NCBI GenBank assembly: GCA_963737545.1
Contig: CAVTTH010000003.1
Span: 930,001 to 994,000 of the forward strand
Length of the DNA: 64,000 nt
Source of the DNA: CAVTTH01 sp963737545
GTDB taxonomy: Bacteria > Verrucomicrobiota > Verrucomicrobiia > Chthoniobacterales > UBA10450
Reading direction: 5' to 3'
A model generated the notes under the pieces. The model was given only the letters and a program-made list of their open reading frames with translations, was not told the origin of the DNA and searched no databases. This document shows, piece by piece, positions 44,318 to 55,307 of the stretch. The first letter of the stretch is position 1. The number at the start of each line of letters is the position of its first letter. The translations under genes were made by a program, and so were the position numbers.

Positions 44318-46770
44318 CTACGGTGCTGGCTTGGGCTCCGGTTCGAGTTTGAAGGTCAGCTTGTCGATCTTACCGGTGAACTTGAAAGGAGGATCGTAAC
44401 GATATTCCACCAGCGCGACGCCTGTGCGCGTGTCCTCGCCGATGTCGAACGTTTCGTCTTCCGGGAACGTGACTGGGATGCCGTGTTCCATGGAATTCCT
44501 GGCCACTTCCTTTCCGTCAACCGAGAGCACGCCCGTCCCTCCTTCGCCCAAGCCAGGCTTCGAAATCTTGTAGTCGAAGACGATGGTGTGCTTGCCGGCA
44601 CTTAGTTCGGGGCCGGACCAGACCGTGCGTTTGAGGTCGAGCAGGTTGTAAAGAAAGACCACTTTGCCTCGACGAATGCCCGCCACGCCCTTGCTCAGGA
44701 ACAATCCGTAGCCGCCGAAACGGCCGCCCTCGGTCACGATCATGCCTTCCGCACCGCCTTTGGGGATCTCGACCTCGGCCGTGATCGTGTAGGACTTGTT
44801 CATAATGTTCGGGGCCGCGCTGCCGGGCACGCCCGTCAGTCCTCCCGAGTAGGTGAATTCGGTTCGTCCCGCTGTCAGGTTCGGGCGCGGCGAGTTCCAA
44901 CGCGCGAGAGTCGTGTTGTCGAGGGGCAACACGTTGTACTTCGCGGCTTCGGAATAAAAGAGGTCCTGCATCTGCTTAAGCTTGTCCGGATTCTGGGCGG
45001 CCAGATCGTTGAACTGGGTCGGGTCCTCTTTGAGGTTGTAGAGTTCCCAACTGTACCCGGTGATAACGTCGGGCGGCGGCTTGTTGCTGAGTTCCCATGG
45101 GAGAGTCGCCGGCGTTGTCGATGCGATCCATCCATCGTTATAGATGGCGCGATTGCCCAGCATCTCGAAATATTGCGTAGTGTGTTTGGTCGGAGCGTCG
45201 GCGTTCGCCTTGTTCCACGTGTAAGCCATGCTGGTGCCTTCGATGGGAATCTGCTTGACGCCGTTGATCGCGTCGGGCTGCGGGATGCCAGTTGCTTCGA
45301 GGATAGTCGGTACAATGTCGATGACATGATGGAACTGGCGGCGGATCCCGCCCACATCTGTGATATGGCCGGGCCAGGACATGGCTACGCCCTGGGCCGT
45401 TCCTCCGAAGTGCGACGGGACCTGCTTGCACCCATTTAACGGGAGTATCCATGGCCCATGCCCAGCCGGCGGCAAAGTGCGGGAAGGTGCGCTCCGAACC
45501 CCAGAACGGGTACCAGAGAAATTGATCCTTCACCGGCACTTCAATGCCATTGAAGGTGGTGAATTCGTTAGGCGTTCCGTTGATCATGCCTTCGGCACTC
45601 GCGCCATTGTCGCCGCCGATATAGATGATTAGGGTGTTATCCAGTTCGCCCAGGTCTTCGACGGCTTGGATGACCCGGCCAATCTCATTGTCGGCATAGG
45701 CGAGGTAAGCGCCATACACATCGGCCTGTTTGATGAAAAGCTTCTTTTGCTCGAACGACAGCGAATCCCATTCCGGAAGTCCTTTGGGCCACGGCGTTAG
45801 CTTGCGCGTTTTCTGGCATGATGCCTAATCTTTTTTGGTTAGCGAAGATGGTCTCGCGTATCTTATTCCAGCCCCCGTCGAAGAGATGCATATCGCTGAT
45901 CTTTTTGATCCATTCGGGAGTCGGATGATGCGGCGCGTGAGTGGCGCCGGGCACGTAATAGACAAAGAACGGTTTTCCGGGCGCGAGCTCTTTGAGCTGC
46001 TTCATGTAGTGGATGGCCTCATCGGCCATGGCCGTCTCCATATTCCATGTGGGATTATTGAGGAATGGATAGATGGCCGTCGTATTCTGGAACAGGTTCG
46101 GCTGCCACTGGCTGGCGTCGCCGCCGACGAACCCCCAGAAATATTCAAAGCCCATCCCGTTAGGCCATTGATTGAACGGTCCGGCCTGGCTCGATTGGTA
46201 ACCGGGCGTGTTGTGGTCCTTGCCGAACCAGGAAGTGGCGTAACCGTTTTCCTTTAGAATCGTGCCGATGGTGCCCTTCTCGATCGGAATGATTGAGTCG
46301 TAACCCGGAAACCCCGTCACGATCTCGCCTACCACTCCGAAGCCGACCGAGTGATGGTTGCGCCCGGTGATAAGCGCCGCCCGCGTCGGTGAGCAGAGCG
46401 AAGTGGAGTGGAAGTTCGTATAACGCAGGCCGTTCTTGGCGATGCGATCCATCGCCGGCGTTGGGATAACGCCACCAAAGGTGCTCGGCGCGCCGAAACC
46501 CGCATCATCGGTCATGATAAGGAGCACATTGGGTGCGCCTTTGGGCGGGACCACGCGCGGCGGCCACCACGGTGTCGACTCCGAGGCCTTCTCTTTGATA
46601 ACGCCGCCGAATTTCGGATCGGGCGGTGGAAGTTGCTTGCCGTCAATCGTAGTCGTGGCGCCGGGCGCGCCGAGCGTCCCGGTGACTTGCTGGGCCCTGG
46701 CGGAAGGCGCGACGGTTATCATGACCGCGGCAAGCATTCCACCCAAGAAGTGGGAGTGGTTAGATTTCAT
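44318..46770 (-). CDS. Secreted arylsulfatase 2, two frame breaks
   Basis: Start MKSNHSHFLGGMLAAVMITV at 46770 with signal peptide. Same plan as sulfatases 1 and 3: NVLLIMTDDAGFG, LCSPTRAALITGRNHH with Cys126, FVYYVPGATHAPHH, IYIGGDNGASAEG and a beta-rich C-terminus. Breaks near 45805 and 45430 are each repaired by removing one C (both in a G-C-AAG context). About 815 aa. Two TCGTTAGG-type sites are inside (45566, 46159). It lacks the ATTGGAC box of the other two. Substrate unknown. Confidence 0.88.
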
Positions 46771-46899
46771 CGTTCTATATCATTCTATCTTGGTCAATTG
46801 GTCTGCATTGATGTTCCTTGAAAAATATTCTTCTCTCGCCCGTGAAGTCACGGGTCGTCCGGTCAGGAGACGCAGCCCGCGCGTTTCACAACCGAAACA

Positions 46900-49417
46900 C
46901 TACTTGGCGTCGTCGGCTTGCTTCATGCCTTCTTCGAGTTTCTTGATGTCCTCCGGCGACAGTTTCGGCCGATCCACTTTGATCGTTAGCTTGTTCAACT
47001 TCGCGGTCAAGGTGAATGGCGGCTTGTAGTCTTCGTCGTTCACACCAGTCAGAGTGTCGGAACCGACGTCGAAGCTCTCGTCCCATTGTAAAATCATCGG
47101 CATGGTGTGCTCCAACTTTTGCGTGGCGACTTCCTTGCCATCCACCTTGAGCGTGCCGCTGCCGCCGCGGCCAAGGCCGCTCATGTTGTTGAAGGCAAGG
47201 GTGCCCACACCAAGGCCGTCATACTTGAAGTCGAACTCCAGTGTGTGCTTGCCTGGCGCGAGCGCGTCCGGGCCTGCCCACTTGACCCGCTTGAGGTCAA
47301 TCAGGTTCCAGAGGAAGACCGGCTTGCCTTTAAGCAAGTAGAAGCCGTAGCCACCAAACCGGCCACCTGAAGTCAGGATCATACCTTCCGCGCCGGCTTC
47401 CGGCACGTCGATGTCCGCCGTGATCGTGTAGGAGCTGTTGAGCAACATCGGGGAGTCGCCCTGCGGCAGGCCAACCATCGGGAGCGTGTAAACGAACTCG
47501 GTGCGACCCGCGGTGATGTTCGGCCGCGGGGCCACGATGCGGGCGGCGACGGAGGCGTCCATCGGGAAGACCTCATACTTTTTCGCCTCGCCAATGAACA
47601 TCTGCTTCATCGTTTTCACTTTGTCCGAATACCTGGCGGCAAGGTTCTGGGACTGACTGAAGTCCTTGTCCAGATCGTAGAGTTCAAGGACCTGATTATT
47701 GAGCGGATCGGGATTGGCTGCGCCAAAGGCCTCCCACGGCGCGCGGTTCACCTGCGTGCTCAAAAGCCAGCCTTCGTGATACAATGCCCACTGGCCCATC
47801 ATCTCGAAATACTGGGTCTGGTGGTGTGACGGCGCCTTGGCGTTCTTCTCGTCAAAAGTGTAGGCGAAGCTAGTGCCTTCAATCGGCGCCTGTTTGATAC
47901 CGTCCACGTATTCAGGAGCGGGAATGCCGCTGACCTCAAGCAGGGTGGGCACAACATCAATGACATGCATGAACTGCTCGCGGAGAGCACCCGGGTCTTT
48001 GATGTGACCGAGCCACGAGACGCACATGCACTGCCGAATGCCGCCGAGTCTTGAGGCGTTCTGCTTGAACCAGGTGAAGGGCGTATCAAAGGCCCAGGAC
48101 CAGCCCGCCGACATGTGATTGTAGGTTTGTTCCGTGCCCCAGACGTCGTACCACTTCATCTGGTCGGCGACGGGCATCATGTTAACGCCGTTAAAGAATG
48201 CGACTTCGTTAGGCGTGCCGAGCGGACCGCCTTCAGCGCTGGTGCCGTTGTCGCCGTTGATGTAGATGATGAGCGTGTTGTCGAGCTTCCCCATGTCCTC
48301 GACAGCCTGGATGACACGGCCAATTTCGTAGTCGTTGTAGGCCTCATAGGCAGCGAAGACTTCGACCTGCTTGATGAAAAGCTTCTTTTCTTCGGGCGTG
48401 CAATCGTCCCAGTTCTTGATGACCTTCGTCGGCCAAGGCTCGATCTGCGTGTCCGCCGGAATTACCCCAAGGCGCTTCTGGTTTTCGAAGATCTTCTCTC
48501 GCAGCTTGTTCCAGCCGTCATCGAACAAGTGCATGTTGTGAATCTTGTCGACCCACTCCTTGGTCGGATGATGCGGCGCGTGCGTGGCGCCGGGAACGTA
48601 GTAGCAGAAGAACGGTTTGTCCGGCTGGATCTGGTTGACGCGATTGAGGTACTCGATGGCGTCGTCCGCCATGCCCGTGACCAGGTTCCAGCCAGGCTTG
48701 CCTTCGAAAGGGTAGATCTGCGTGGTATTGCGGAACAGATTCGGCTGCCACTGATTCGCGTCGCCACCGACGAACCCGTAGAAGTACTCAAACCCCTGCC
48801 CGATCGGCCAGTTATCGAACGGCCCGACCTGGCTGGCGCAGAAGGCCGGCACGTTGTGGTCCTTGCCAAACCACGACGTCGCGTAGCCGTTATCTATCAG
48901 GATGCGGCCGATGGTCGCCTTGTCTTTTGGAATAATGCTGTTGTAACCGGGGAAGCCGGTGGACTGCTCCGAGATTACGCCGAAGCCGGCTGAGTGATGA
49001 TTGCGACCGGTGATCAATGCGGCCCGTGTCGGCGAGCAGAGCGCGGTGGAGTGAATGTTATTGTAGCGCAGCCCGGCCTTGGCGAGACGATCCATCGTCG
49101 GTGTCGGTATGACGCCGCCGAACTGTACTCGGCACGCCGAAACCCGAGTCATCAGTCATGATGAGCAGGATGTTTGGGGCTTTCTTCGGCGGCACAATGC
49201 GCGGCGCCCACCAAGCTTTCGATTGCAGGGCGCCGTCCTTGATCACTCCGCCGAATTTCGGATCAGGAGGCGGCAGTTGTTTTCCACTGATGGTGGTGGT
49301 GGCGCTGGGCGAACCCGATTCGCCGGTGGTTTCAATTTCGGTCCTGGCGGAGGGCGCCGCCGTGATGACGGCTGCCGCGAGCATCGCGCTCACGAGGATG
49401 CGTGTCTTTGTTTTCAT
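46900..49417 (-). CDS. Secreted arylsulfatase 3, one frame break
   Basis: Start MKTKTRILVSAMLAAAVITA at 49417. KKAPNILLIMTDDSGFG, then LCSPTRAALITGRNHH with the formylglycine Cys at about 127, FCYYVPGATHAPHH, IYINGDNGTSAEGG, and a C-terminal domain ending LTIKVDRPKLSPEDIKKLEE. The break near 49125 is repaired by removing one G from ACAGTTCGG. About 838 aa. Its upstream region is similar to that of sulfatase 1, suggesting duplication together with the promoter. Confidence 0.88.
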
Positions 49418-49530
49418 GTTTTTGGATTAGTTGATCTCTGAAAATTGATGCGCTGTTGGTCGCCGACACTGACAAAGCGCCGCCATTCTCCATTTCCTAA
49501 TAGACTCCCAAACTCGGTGTCAATTGCGCT

Positions 49531-49545
49531 ATTGGACTTTAGTCG
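49531..49545 (-). promoter_or_regulatory. Conserved ATTGGAC-TTTAGTC box, site 3
   Basis: ATTGGACTTTAGTCG about 114 bases before sulfatase 3. The remaining stretch 49418-49753 has a TCGTTAGG motif at 49628 and no gene. Confidence 0.45.
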
Positions 49546-49753
49546 TACAAGTGATGGGTCAGTGCTTTCCCGTTGCTGCCAGACCGGATTGTCTGAACCG
49601 ACTGTCGTTTCGATCATGGCCAATACTCGTTAGGGCGCTTGCTTCGATTCGCTGGAGCGCGGTTCAGTGAGCAATGCCATAGGCCGCAAGACTACGACTG
49701 GCAACCGGCCATCTGTCCGCCAAGGGTCACCTATTTGTCGAAGGCGAAGACGC

Positions 49754-50185
49754 CTAATTCTGCAAACGGACGAACGTCGAAGTCTCGCCGCTGGCGCTTT
49801 TTAATATCAGCGCGTTTTGGCTGAAGGTCTCGATTGTGCTCGTTGTCGTTTTGTTCAGTAGCCGTTCATCTTCCGTGCTGGTTATGGTCAGCGTGATGAC
49901 CTTGCCCTGAATAGCCCAGGTCCCGCGAATCGTTCCAGTAACACCTTGTCCCAGAGTGTTGCTGATAAAACCCATGGGGCGCACCTGCGAAGTAAACCCA
50001 CCGTCCGCCCGGAACCTAATCGTCTCTTTCATGTCGCCGACCGTGCCTTGCCAATCGCCCGCAAGCCTGGCCGAATATTGTGACTCGGCGATCGGCGCCG
50101 TGTTTGGTTGGCAAGAAGAAACGCCCAAAGCGAGCAGTAGCATCAGCAGAGGCCAGTGTCTTGAGCCCGCCATTAGCATCGCCAT
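49754..50185 (-). CDS. Putative lipoprotein, about 143 aa
   Basis: I prefer the start MAMLMAGSRHWPLLMLLLAL (50185), giving a lipoprotein signal with lipobox GVSSC; an in-frame ATG at 50254 adds 23 residues. Mature part is beta-rich: RLAGDWQGTVGDMKETIRFR, then GTIRGTWAIQGKVITLTITS and TSTIETFSQNALILKSA, like small lipocalin/META-type domains. No named family. Confidence 0.65.
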   Translation of the reverse strand: MAMLMAGSRHWPLLMLLLALGVSSCQPNTAPIAESQYSARLAGDWQGTVGDMKETIRFRADGGFTSQVRPMGFISNTLGQGVTGTIRGTWAIQGKVITLTITSTEDERLLNKTTTSTIETFSQNALILKSASGETSTFVRLQN

Positions 50186-50308
50186 TGACCTGAGAGATGA
50201 CAGGCCGCTCATCGCAAATCGAGAGCCGGGAAGTAAACTACGGGCGGGTTTCATTTTTTTGGTTGATTTGGTTTGGTCGAATCTCTCAGACTGACGTCAA
50301 TCGGTCAT

Positions 50309-50965
50309 TTATTCTAACGTCCACTCGACCTTGCCGGTATCGAGATCGTAATAGCCCTGAACGATCCGGACCTGAGAGGCGAGTTCACCTAGCTCGGCTC
50401 GTTTGTGAATCTTCGCGGCGACCTCGGCGTCATTTTCATGCACCGCGTTCGTTAGGGGATCACCGGCTTTTCCTTTGCTGGCAGCGACCGCGGGTTGAAT
50501 CGCCTGGACCAGGGCTTCGATGTGGCCGGGAGCGGACCCTCCGGCGAGGGCCGCTTGCACTGCGCCACAGCGTTCGTGACCGAGCACGACGATAAGTCGG
50601 GAGCCGAGATGCTCGACCGCGTACTCGATGCTGCCCAGGGCATAGTCATCGACCAGATTGCCGGCCGTGCGGACGACGAAGAGATCCCCGATGTTCTGAT
50701 CGAAGATAATTTCGGGTGAGGTCCGCGAATCAGCGCATCCGACGATGATGGCGAATGGATGTTGCGTCTGGGCGGTGGCTGCGCGACGCGCGGCGACGGG
50801 TTTGCCCGCGCTGACCTTGCTGCGGGCGAATCGCTCGTTCCCGGCCTTCAAGCGGTTGAGGGCCTCATCGGCGCCGACTGACGGAGTGGCGTGATCAGCG
50901 GCCAGCGTCCAGCTACCCAAGGCGAAGGTCACCAGCAAAATAATCTTAGAGAGATTTGTTTTCAT
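50309..50965 (-). CDS. Periplasmic beta-carbonic anhydrase, 218 aa
   Basis: Signal peptide (SKIILLVTFALGSWTLAADH), unusual for bacterial beta-class enzymes, which are mostly cytoplasmic. Zinc ligands Cys77, His130 and Cys133 (VGCADSRTSPE; GHERCGAVQAAL) with the Asp79-Arg81 dyad are all there. Hydrates CO2 to bicarbonate and a proton; outside the inner membrane it would buffer the periplasm, and it could use CO2 released by the amino-acid decarboxylases, though that link is inference. Contains TCGTTAGG at 50449. Confidence 0.9.
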   Translation of the reverse strand: MKTNLSKIILLVTFALGSWTLAADHATPSVGADEALNRLKAGNERFARSKVSAGKPVAARRAATAQTQHPFAIIVGCADSRTSPEIIFDQNIGDLFVVRTAGNLVDDYALGSIEYAVEHLGSRLIVVLGHERCGAVQAALAGGSAPGHIEALVQAIQPAVAASKGKAGDPLTNAVHENDAEVAAKIHKRAELGELASQVRIVQGYYDLDTGKVEWTLE

Positions 50966-51035
50966 GATTGAGGAAGAAATTGCGAAAGCGTTTCAAAAGC
51001 AAGCCATGTTATCTGGCCGTAATGATTGCCTGCGA

Positions 51036-54000
51036 TCATACGGGTTGTGTTCGACGCTTCCGTTCCACCCATCTCTGCAGGACAACATAAAGGGAGGGAA
51101 CAAAAAGAACGGCGAGGCAGGTGGACGCGATCATTCCGGTGAGAACGGTGATCCCGAGGCATCTGCGGGCGTTGGCGCCGGCGCCGGTGGCGAGAACAAG
51201 CGGGAGGACGCCGAGGATGAATGTGAGCGAAGTCATGACGATCGGCCGAAAGCGGAGGGCGGCGGCTTCGACGGCGGAATCCACGATGCTCTTGCCGGCC
51301 GCGCGATTTTCGCGTGCCATCTCGACGACGAGGATGGCGTTCTTGGCCGAAAGCGCGATCAGAAGCACGAGGCCGATCTGTACATAGATATTGTTAGGGA
51401 CGCCGAGGCCGATCAGGGCGGCGACGGTGCCGAGGAGCGCCATCGGCACGGCGAGGATGACGGCGAGTGGGGTGATCCAGCTTTCGTATTGCCCGGCAAG
51501 CATGAAGAAGACGAGCAGGATCGAGAGAGCGAAGATGTAATAGACCGCATTGCCCGCGATCTTTTCCTGGAGCGACATGGCGGTCCATTCGTAGCCTACG
51601 CCTGCCGGAAGTTCGCGGGCCGCGAGCTCTTCCAGAGTCTGGATCGCCTGACCGGAACTGTAGTTGTCGCTCGCTTTTCCAAGAAAGGCCGCGGCGGGAT
51701 AGAGGTTATAAAGTGAGATCACATTCGGGCCGGCGGCAGGAGTGACGGAGGAAACGGCACCGAGCGGGACCATGTTGCCGCCCTGGCTTTTGACGTAGTA
51801 ACCGAGCACGCTTTCGGGCGTAAGACGGAACTTTTCATCGGCCTGCGCGAAGACGGTGAAGGTGTGGCCGAATTTCGTGAACTGGTTCACGTAAGTGGAG
51901 CCAAGGTAACTTTGCAGCGTGTCGAAAACGTCGCCCACGGCCACGTTAAAAGTCGCCGCTTCGGTGCGGTTCACGTCGAGATTGAGCTGTGGGACGTCGG
52001 CGCGAAAGGTCGTAATCGCAGCATCGATCACCGGCGACGAAGCGGACTGGGCGGCAAGGTGTTCGGTAACTTTTTGCAGTTGCTGGTAATCGAAAGATCC
52101 GTCGGTCAGTTCCACCTCCATCTGGAAGCCGCCGGAGAGTCCGAGACCCTGGATCGGTGGCGGCACGATGACGCGACAGGATGCTTCCTGAAAGCCGCTC
52201 AGCTTCCTCGAGAGATTGTTGTAGATATCGAGAATGTTCTCGCCTTTCCCGCGTTCACTCCAGTCCTTGAACATGACGTAAATTGCCCCCGCGTTGGCGA
52301 GCGAGGCGTTATTGTCGAGCGGCGAAACCCCGCCAATTGAGATGGCGTGAGCGACTCCGGGCGTTTGAAGAATGATGTCGCGCACTTTCGCCATGGCGCG
52401 CTGGGTGCGCGCGAGGGACGCGGCATTGGGGAGTTGCACGGCGACGAGGACGTAACCCTGGTCCTCGGTCGGGATGAAACCGGTGGGTACGCGCGTGAAA
52501 CCCCAGGCGGCGACGCCGATGAGCACGAGAACGATCACGGCCATGAGCCCGCTGCGGGTGACCATGTGGCGGACAATGCGCAGATACCATGCTTCCACGC
52601 GGCCATAGACAGCGTTGAAGCCGCGGTAGAAAAAATTCTTCTTCGCGTTTGGGTCAGGCCGGCGGAGCCAGGTGGCGCATTGCGTGGGCTTGAGCGTGAT
52701 CGCATTCGCGGCGCTGATCAGTGCGGTGCTGGCAATGACAAGCGCAAATTGCCGATACATTTGTCCCGTGATGCCGGGCAGAAACGCAGACGGCAAAAAC
52801 ACCGACAAAAGCACGAGTGTGATGCCGATGATTGGACCGAATAGTCCTCGCATGGCATTGATCGCCGCCTCTTTCGGCGGCTGCCCGCGCTCGATATATT
52901 GCGTCACGCCCTCGACCACGACAATGGCGTCATCCACCACGATGCCGATGGCGAGGACGACGGCGAAGAGCGTGAGCAGATTGATGCTGAAACCCATCAT
53001 CGCCATGGCAGCGAACGCGCCAACGATCGTGACCGGTACGGTGGTCGCGGGCACGAGCGTGGCCCGCCAATTCTGGAGGAAAATCATGATGACGAGCAGC
53101 ACGAGAATGCCCGCTTCGCCGAGCGTCTTATAGACTTCGTTCACGGAATCGCGCACGAAAATCGTCGTATCGAAAGGGATCGTGTACTCGAGATCTTCGG
53201 GGAAATCCCTGGCCAGCCGTTTCATCGCGGTATTCACGGCGGCGGCGGTGTCGAGTGCGTTTGCCTCCGGGAGAAGAAAGATGGCGACACCACCGGAGGG
53301 TTTGCCGTCGTAATCGAAGAACTGGCTATAGGTCTGCGCGCCCATCTCGACGCGCGCGACATCACCCAGCCGTGTGATCTCCCCGTTGTTGTCCGTCTTG
53401 ACGATGATCTGCTCGAAATCCGCGGCCTTATCGAGCGCACCGTGAACGTTGAGGGTGAATTGAAAATCCTGCGTCGGCGGCGTTGGCGGCATCCCGAGCT
53501 GACCGGCCGTTACCTGCGAATTCTGTCGCTGCACTGCCTGGATAACCTCGGAGGGCGAGAGCGAGCGCGCCTGCATTTTGTCCGGGTCCAACCAGACCCG
53601 CATGCTGTATTGGCCGATGCCGAAAACCGTCACGCCACCGACGCCGGGCAAACGCTCCAGCTCATTCTGGAGCCGGAGGGTGGCGTAGTTACTCAGGAAG
53701 AGTGCGTCGTATTTTCCATGCGGCGAAGTGAGCGTGATGATCTGCAAAATCGCAGTCGATTTCTTGTTCGTGATCACGCCCTGGGTCTGGACGGAGCGCG
53801 GCAACTGCGCCATCGCGGCGGCGACGCGGTTCTGAACGAGCACCTGCGCGAAGTCGGGATCGGTCCCGATCTTGAACGTCACGATGAGCGAATAGGTCCC
53901 GTCGTTCGTGCACGTAGACTGCATGTAAAGCATGTTCTCGACACCGTTGACCTGTTGTTCGATCGGCAGCGCCACGGTCTCAACCAGCGTGCGCGCGCTC

Positions 54001-54158
54001 GCCCCGGGATATCGGGCCACTACTTGCACAGTAGGCGGAGTGATCGGCGGGTATTGCGAGATCGGGAGTTGGAGGATCGCGACGCCGCCGAGCAGGACCA
54101 TCAGGAACGCGATGACGTTCGCCAGGACCGGCCGCTCGATGAAGAATTTGGAAAACAT
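51036..54158 (-). CDS. RND multidrug efflux pump (HAE1), 1040 aa
   Basis: Start MFSKFFIERPVLANVIAFLM. Full-length AcrB-like protein: proton-relay pair in IVVDDAIVVVEGVTQYIERG, HAE1 helices FLPGITGQMYRQFALVIAST and QIGLVLLIALSAKNAILVVE, and VPTGFIPTEDQGYVLVAVQL at the start of the second half. It shares the family but is clearly not a recent copy of the pump at 25591. First adaptor then pump follow the operon order OMF-adaptor-pump when read from 56926 downwards in transcription. Confidence 0.93.
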   Translation of the reverse strand: MFSKFFIERPVLANVIAFLMVLLGGVAILQLPISQYPPITPPTVQVVARYPGASARTLVETVALPIEQQVNGVENMLYMQSTCTNDGTYSLIVTFKIGTDPDFAQVLVQNRVAAAMAQLPRSVQTQGVITNKKSTAILQIITLTSPHGKYDALFLSNYATLRLQNELERLPGVGGVTVFGIGQYSMRVWLDPDKMQARSLSPSEVIQAVQRQNSQVTAGQLGMPPTPPTQDFQFTLNVHGALDKAADFEQIIVKTDNNGEITRLGDVARVEMGAQTYSQFFDYDGKPSGGVAIFLLPEANALDTAAAVNTAMKRLARDFPEDLEYTIPFDTTIFVRDSVNEVYKTLGEAGILVLLVIMIFLQNWRATLVPATTVPVTIVGAFAAMAMMGFSINLLTLFAVVLAIGIVVDDAIVVVEGVTQYIERGQPPKEAAINAMRGLFGPIIGITLVLLSVFLPSAFLPGITGQMYRQFALVIASTALISAANAITLKPTQCATWLRRPDPNAKKNFFYRGFNAVYGRVEAWYLRIVRHMVTRSGLMAVIVLVLIGVAAWGFTRVPTGFIPTEDQGYVLVAVQLPNAASLARTQRAMAKVRDIILQTPGVAHAISIGGVSPLDNNASLANAGAIYVMFKDWSERGKGENILDIYNNLSRKLSGFQEASCRVIVPPPIQGLGLSGGFQMEVELTDGSFDYQQLQKVTEHLAAQSASSPVIDAAITTFRADVPQLNLDVNRTEAATFNVAVGDVFDTLQSYLGSTYVNQFTKFGHTFTVFAQADEKFRLTPESVLGYYVKSQGGNMVPLGAVSSVTPAAGPNVISLYNLYPAAAFLGKASDNYSSGQAIQTLEELAARELPAGVGYEWTAMSLQEKIAGNAVYYIFALSILLVFFMLAGQYESWITPLAVILAVPMALLGTVAALIGLGVPNNIYVQIGLVLLIALSAKNAILVVEMARENRAAGKSIVDSAVEAAALRFRPIVMTSLTFILGVLPLVLATGAGANARRCLGITVLTGMIASTCLAVLFVPSLYVVLQRWVERKRRTQPV

Positions 54159-54179
54159 GCGTCCCGAATTCCGTCTGGA

Positions 54180-55307
54180 TCACTTTTTCTCGGCGGCTGA
54201 CGGCGCGGGCGTTGCCGTAGCCTCCTCTGGCGCCACGGTCGCCCCCGGACGCACGGCCGACTGGCCGCCGATGATGACGCGATCGTTTTCGTTCAGTCCT
54301 TCGGTAACCGCGCACATTGCTCCGACGCGCGCGCCGAGCGTAACATTGCGGCGCTCGGCGATGTTCTGCGCATTCACGACGAGGAGGTAGTCGCCGATCT
54401 GGTCGTTCGCGAGCGCGGTGTTTGGCACAACGAGCGCGGGTGCAGGTTCGCCGAGCGGGATGCGGACACGCGCGAACAAACCAGGAAAGAGAATCTTCTC
54501 CTGGTTAGGGAAGATTGCCCGGAGCTGGATCGTTCCTGTGCTCGTATCCACACTGTTGTTGGCAAAATCGAGGACGCCCTTGTGCGGAAAACCGTCCTCG
54601 TCATCCAGACCCGCGAACACAGGAATCTTTCCGACGCCCGGCTTCACGCCTTCTCCGAGTTTCTGCGCGATTTTGCGAAGTCGGAGCGCGTCTCGCGAGC
54701 TGACACTGAAGTTAATGTAGATCGGAACCAGCTGGTCGATCGTGGCGAGCTTGGTCGGAGCCGCAGCATTGGTGCCGACCACGTTACCGACATCGACAAG
54801 GTGGGTTCCGATGCGTCCGTCGAAGGGCGAGCGCACGGTCGTGTAGCCGAGCTGGATTTTAGCCATCGCGAGATTGGCTGCGGCCTGGTCGCGATCCGAG
54901 AGTGCTTTGTCGACGTTGGCCTGCGAGGTCGCGTTTTGCTTCAACATGCCGACCTGCCGTGTGTATTCGGCCTGCGCGCCATTCAGCTGCGCCTGGTAAA
55001 GCGCGACCTTTTCCTCGTACATGTCTTTCTCGATCTGAAAAAGCACCGTGTCCTTGTTCACAAACGATCCGTCCTTGAATGAGATCGTCTCGAGAAATCC
55101 CTGGACGCGCGCGACGAGATCGACCGTCTGATAAGGCGCGACCGTGCCGGTCAGGTCGATCGACGGCGCGACCGTTTCCCGACCTGGCTTCGCCACGGTA
55201 ACCATCGGCGGACCGGTCTGGGTAAAGGGTTGGGGCCGTTTGCAGCCTGCCCACGACAAGGCAATGAGCAAGGCCAGGATCAATCTGCGCGACGTTTTTC
55301 CAATCAT
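54180..55307 (-). CDS. RND efflux periplasmic adaptor, 375 aa
   Basis: Lipobox near the N-terminus (LALLIALSWAGC). Lipoyl half (PSIDLTGTVAPYQTVDLVAR), coiled coil at about 95-165, second half (TTVRSPFDGRIGTHLVDVGN), beta-barrel and C-terminal domain ending in Ala/Pro-rich sequence. Its 3' end overlaps none; the pump starts 21 bases later. The 5' end overlaps the outer-membrane factor gene by 4 bases. Confidence 0.92.
   Translation of the reverse strand: MIGKTSRRLILALLIALSWAGCKRPQPFTQTGPPMVTVAKPGRETVAPSIDLTGTVAPYQTVDLVARVQGFLETISFKDGSFVNKDTVLFQIEKDMYEEKVALYQAQLNGAQAEYTRQVGMLKQNATSQANVDKALSDRDQAAANLAMAKIQLGYTTVRSPFDGRIGTHLVDVGNVVGTNAAAPTKLATIDQLVPIYINFSVSSRDALRLRKIAQKLGEGVKPGVGKIPVFAGLDDEDGFPHKGVLDFANNSVDTSTGTIQLRAIFPNQEKILFPGLFARVRIPLGEPAPALVVPNTALANDQIGDYLLVVNAQNIAERRNVTLGARVGAMCAVTEGLNENDRVIIGGQSAVRPGATVAPEEATATPAPSAAEKK

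Noticed and set aside
35671..48213. CCTAACG in sulfatase genes as a product of a shared protein motif only
   Set aside because: PN in APNVLL and TPNE is conserved, but the same octamer recurs in unrelated genes, in a second frame (CTA-ACG) and in spacers, and other PN pairs in the sulfatases use other codons.
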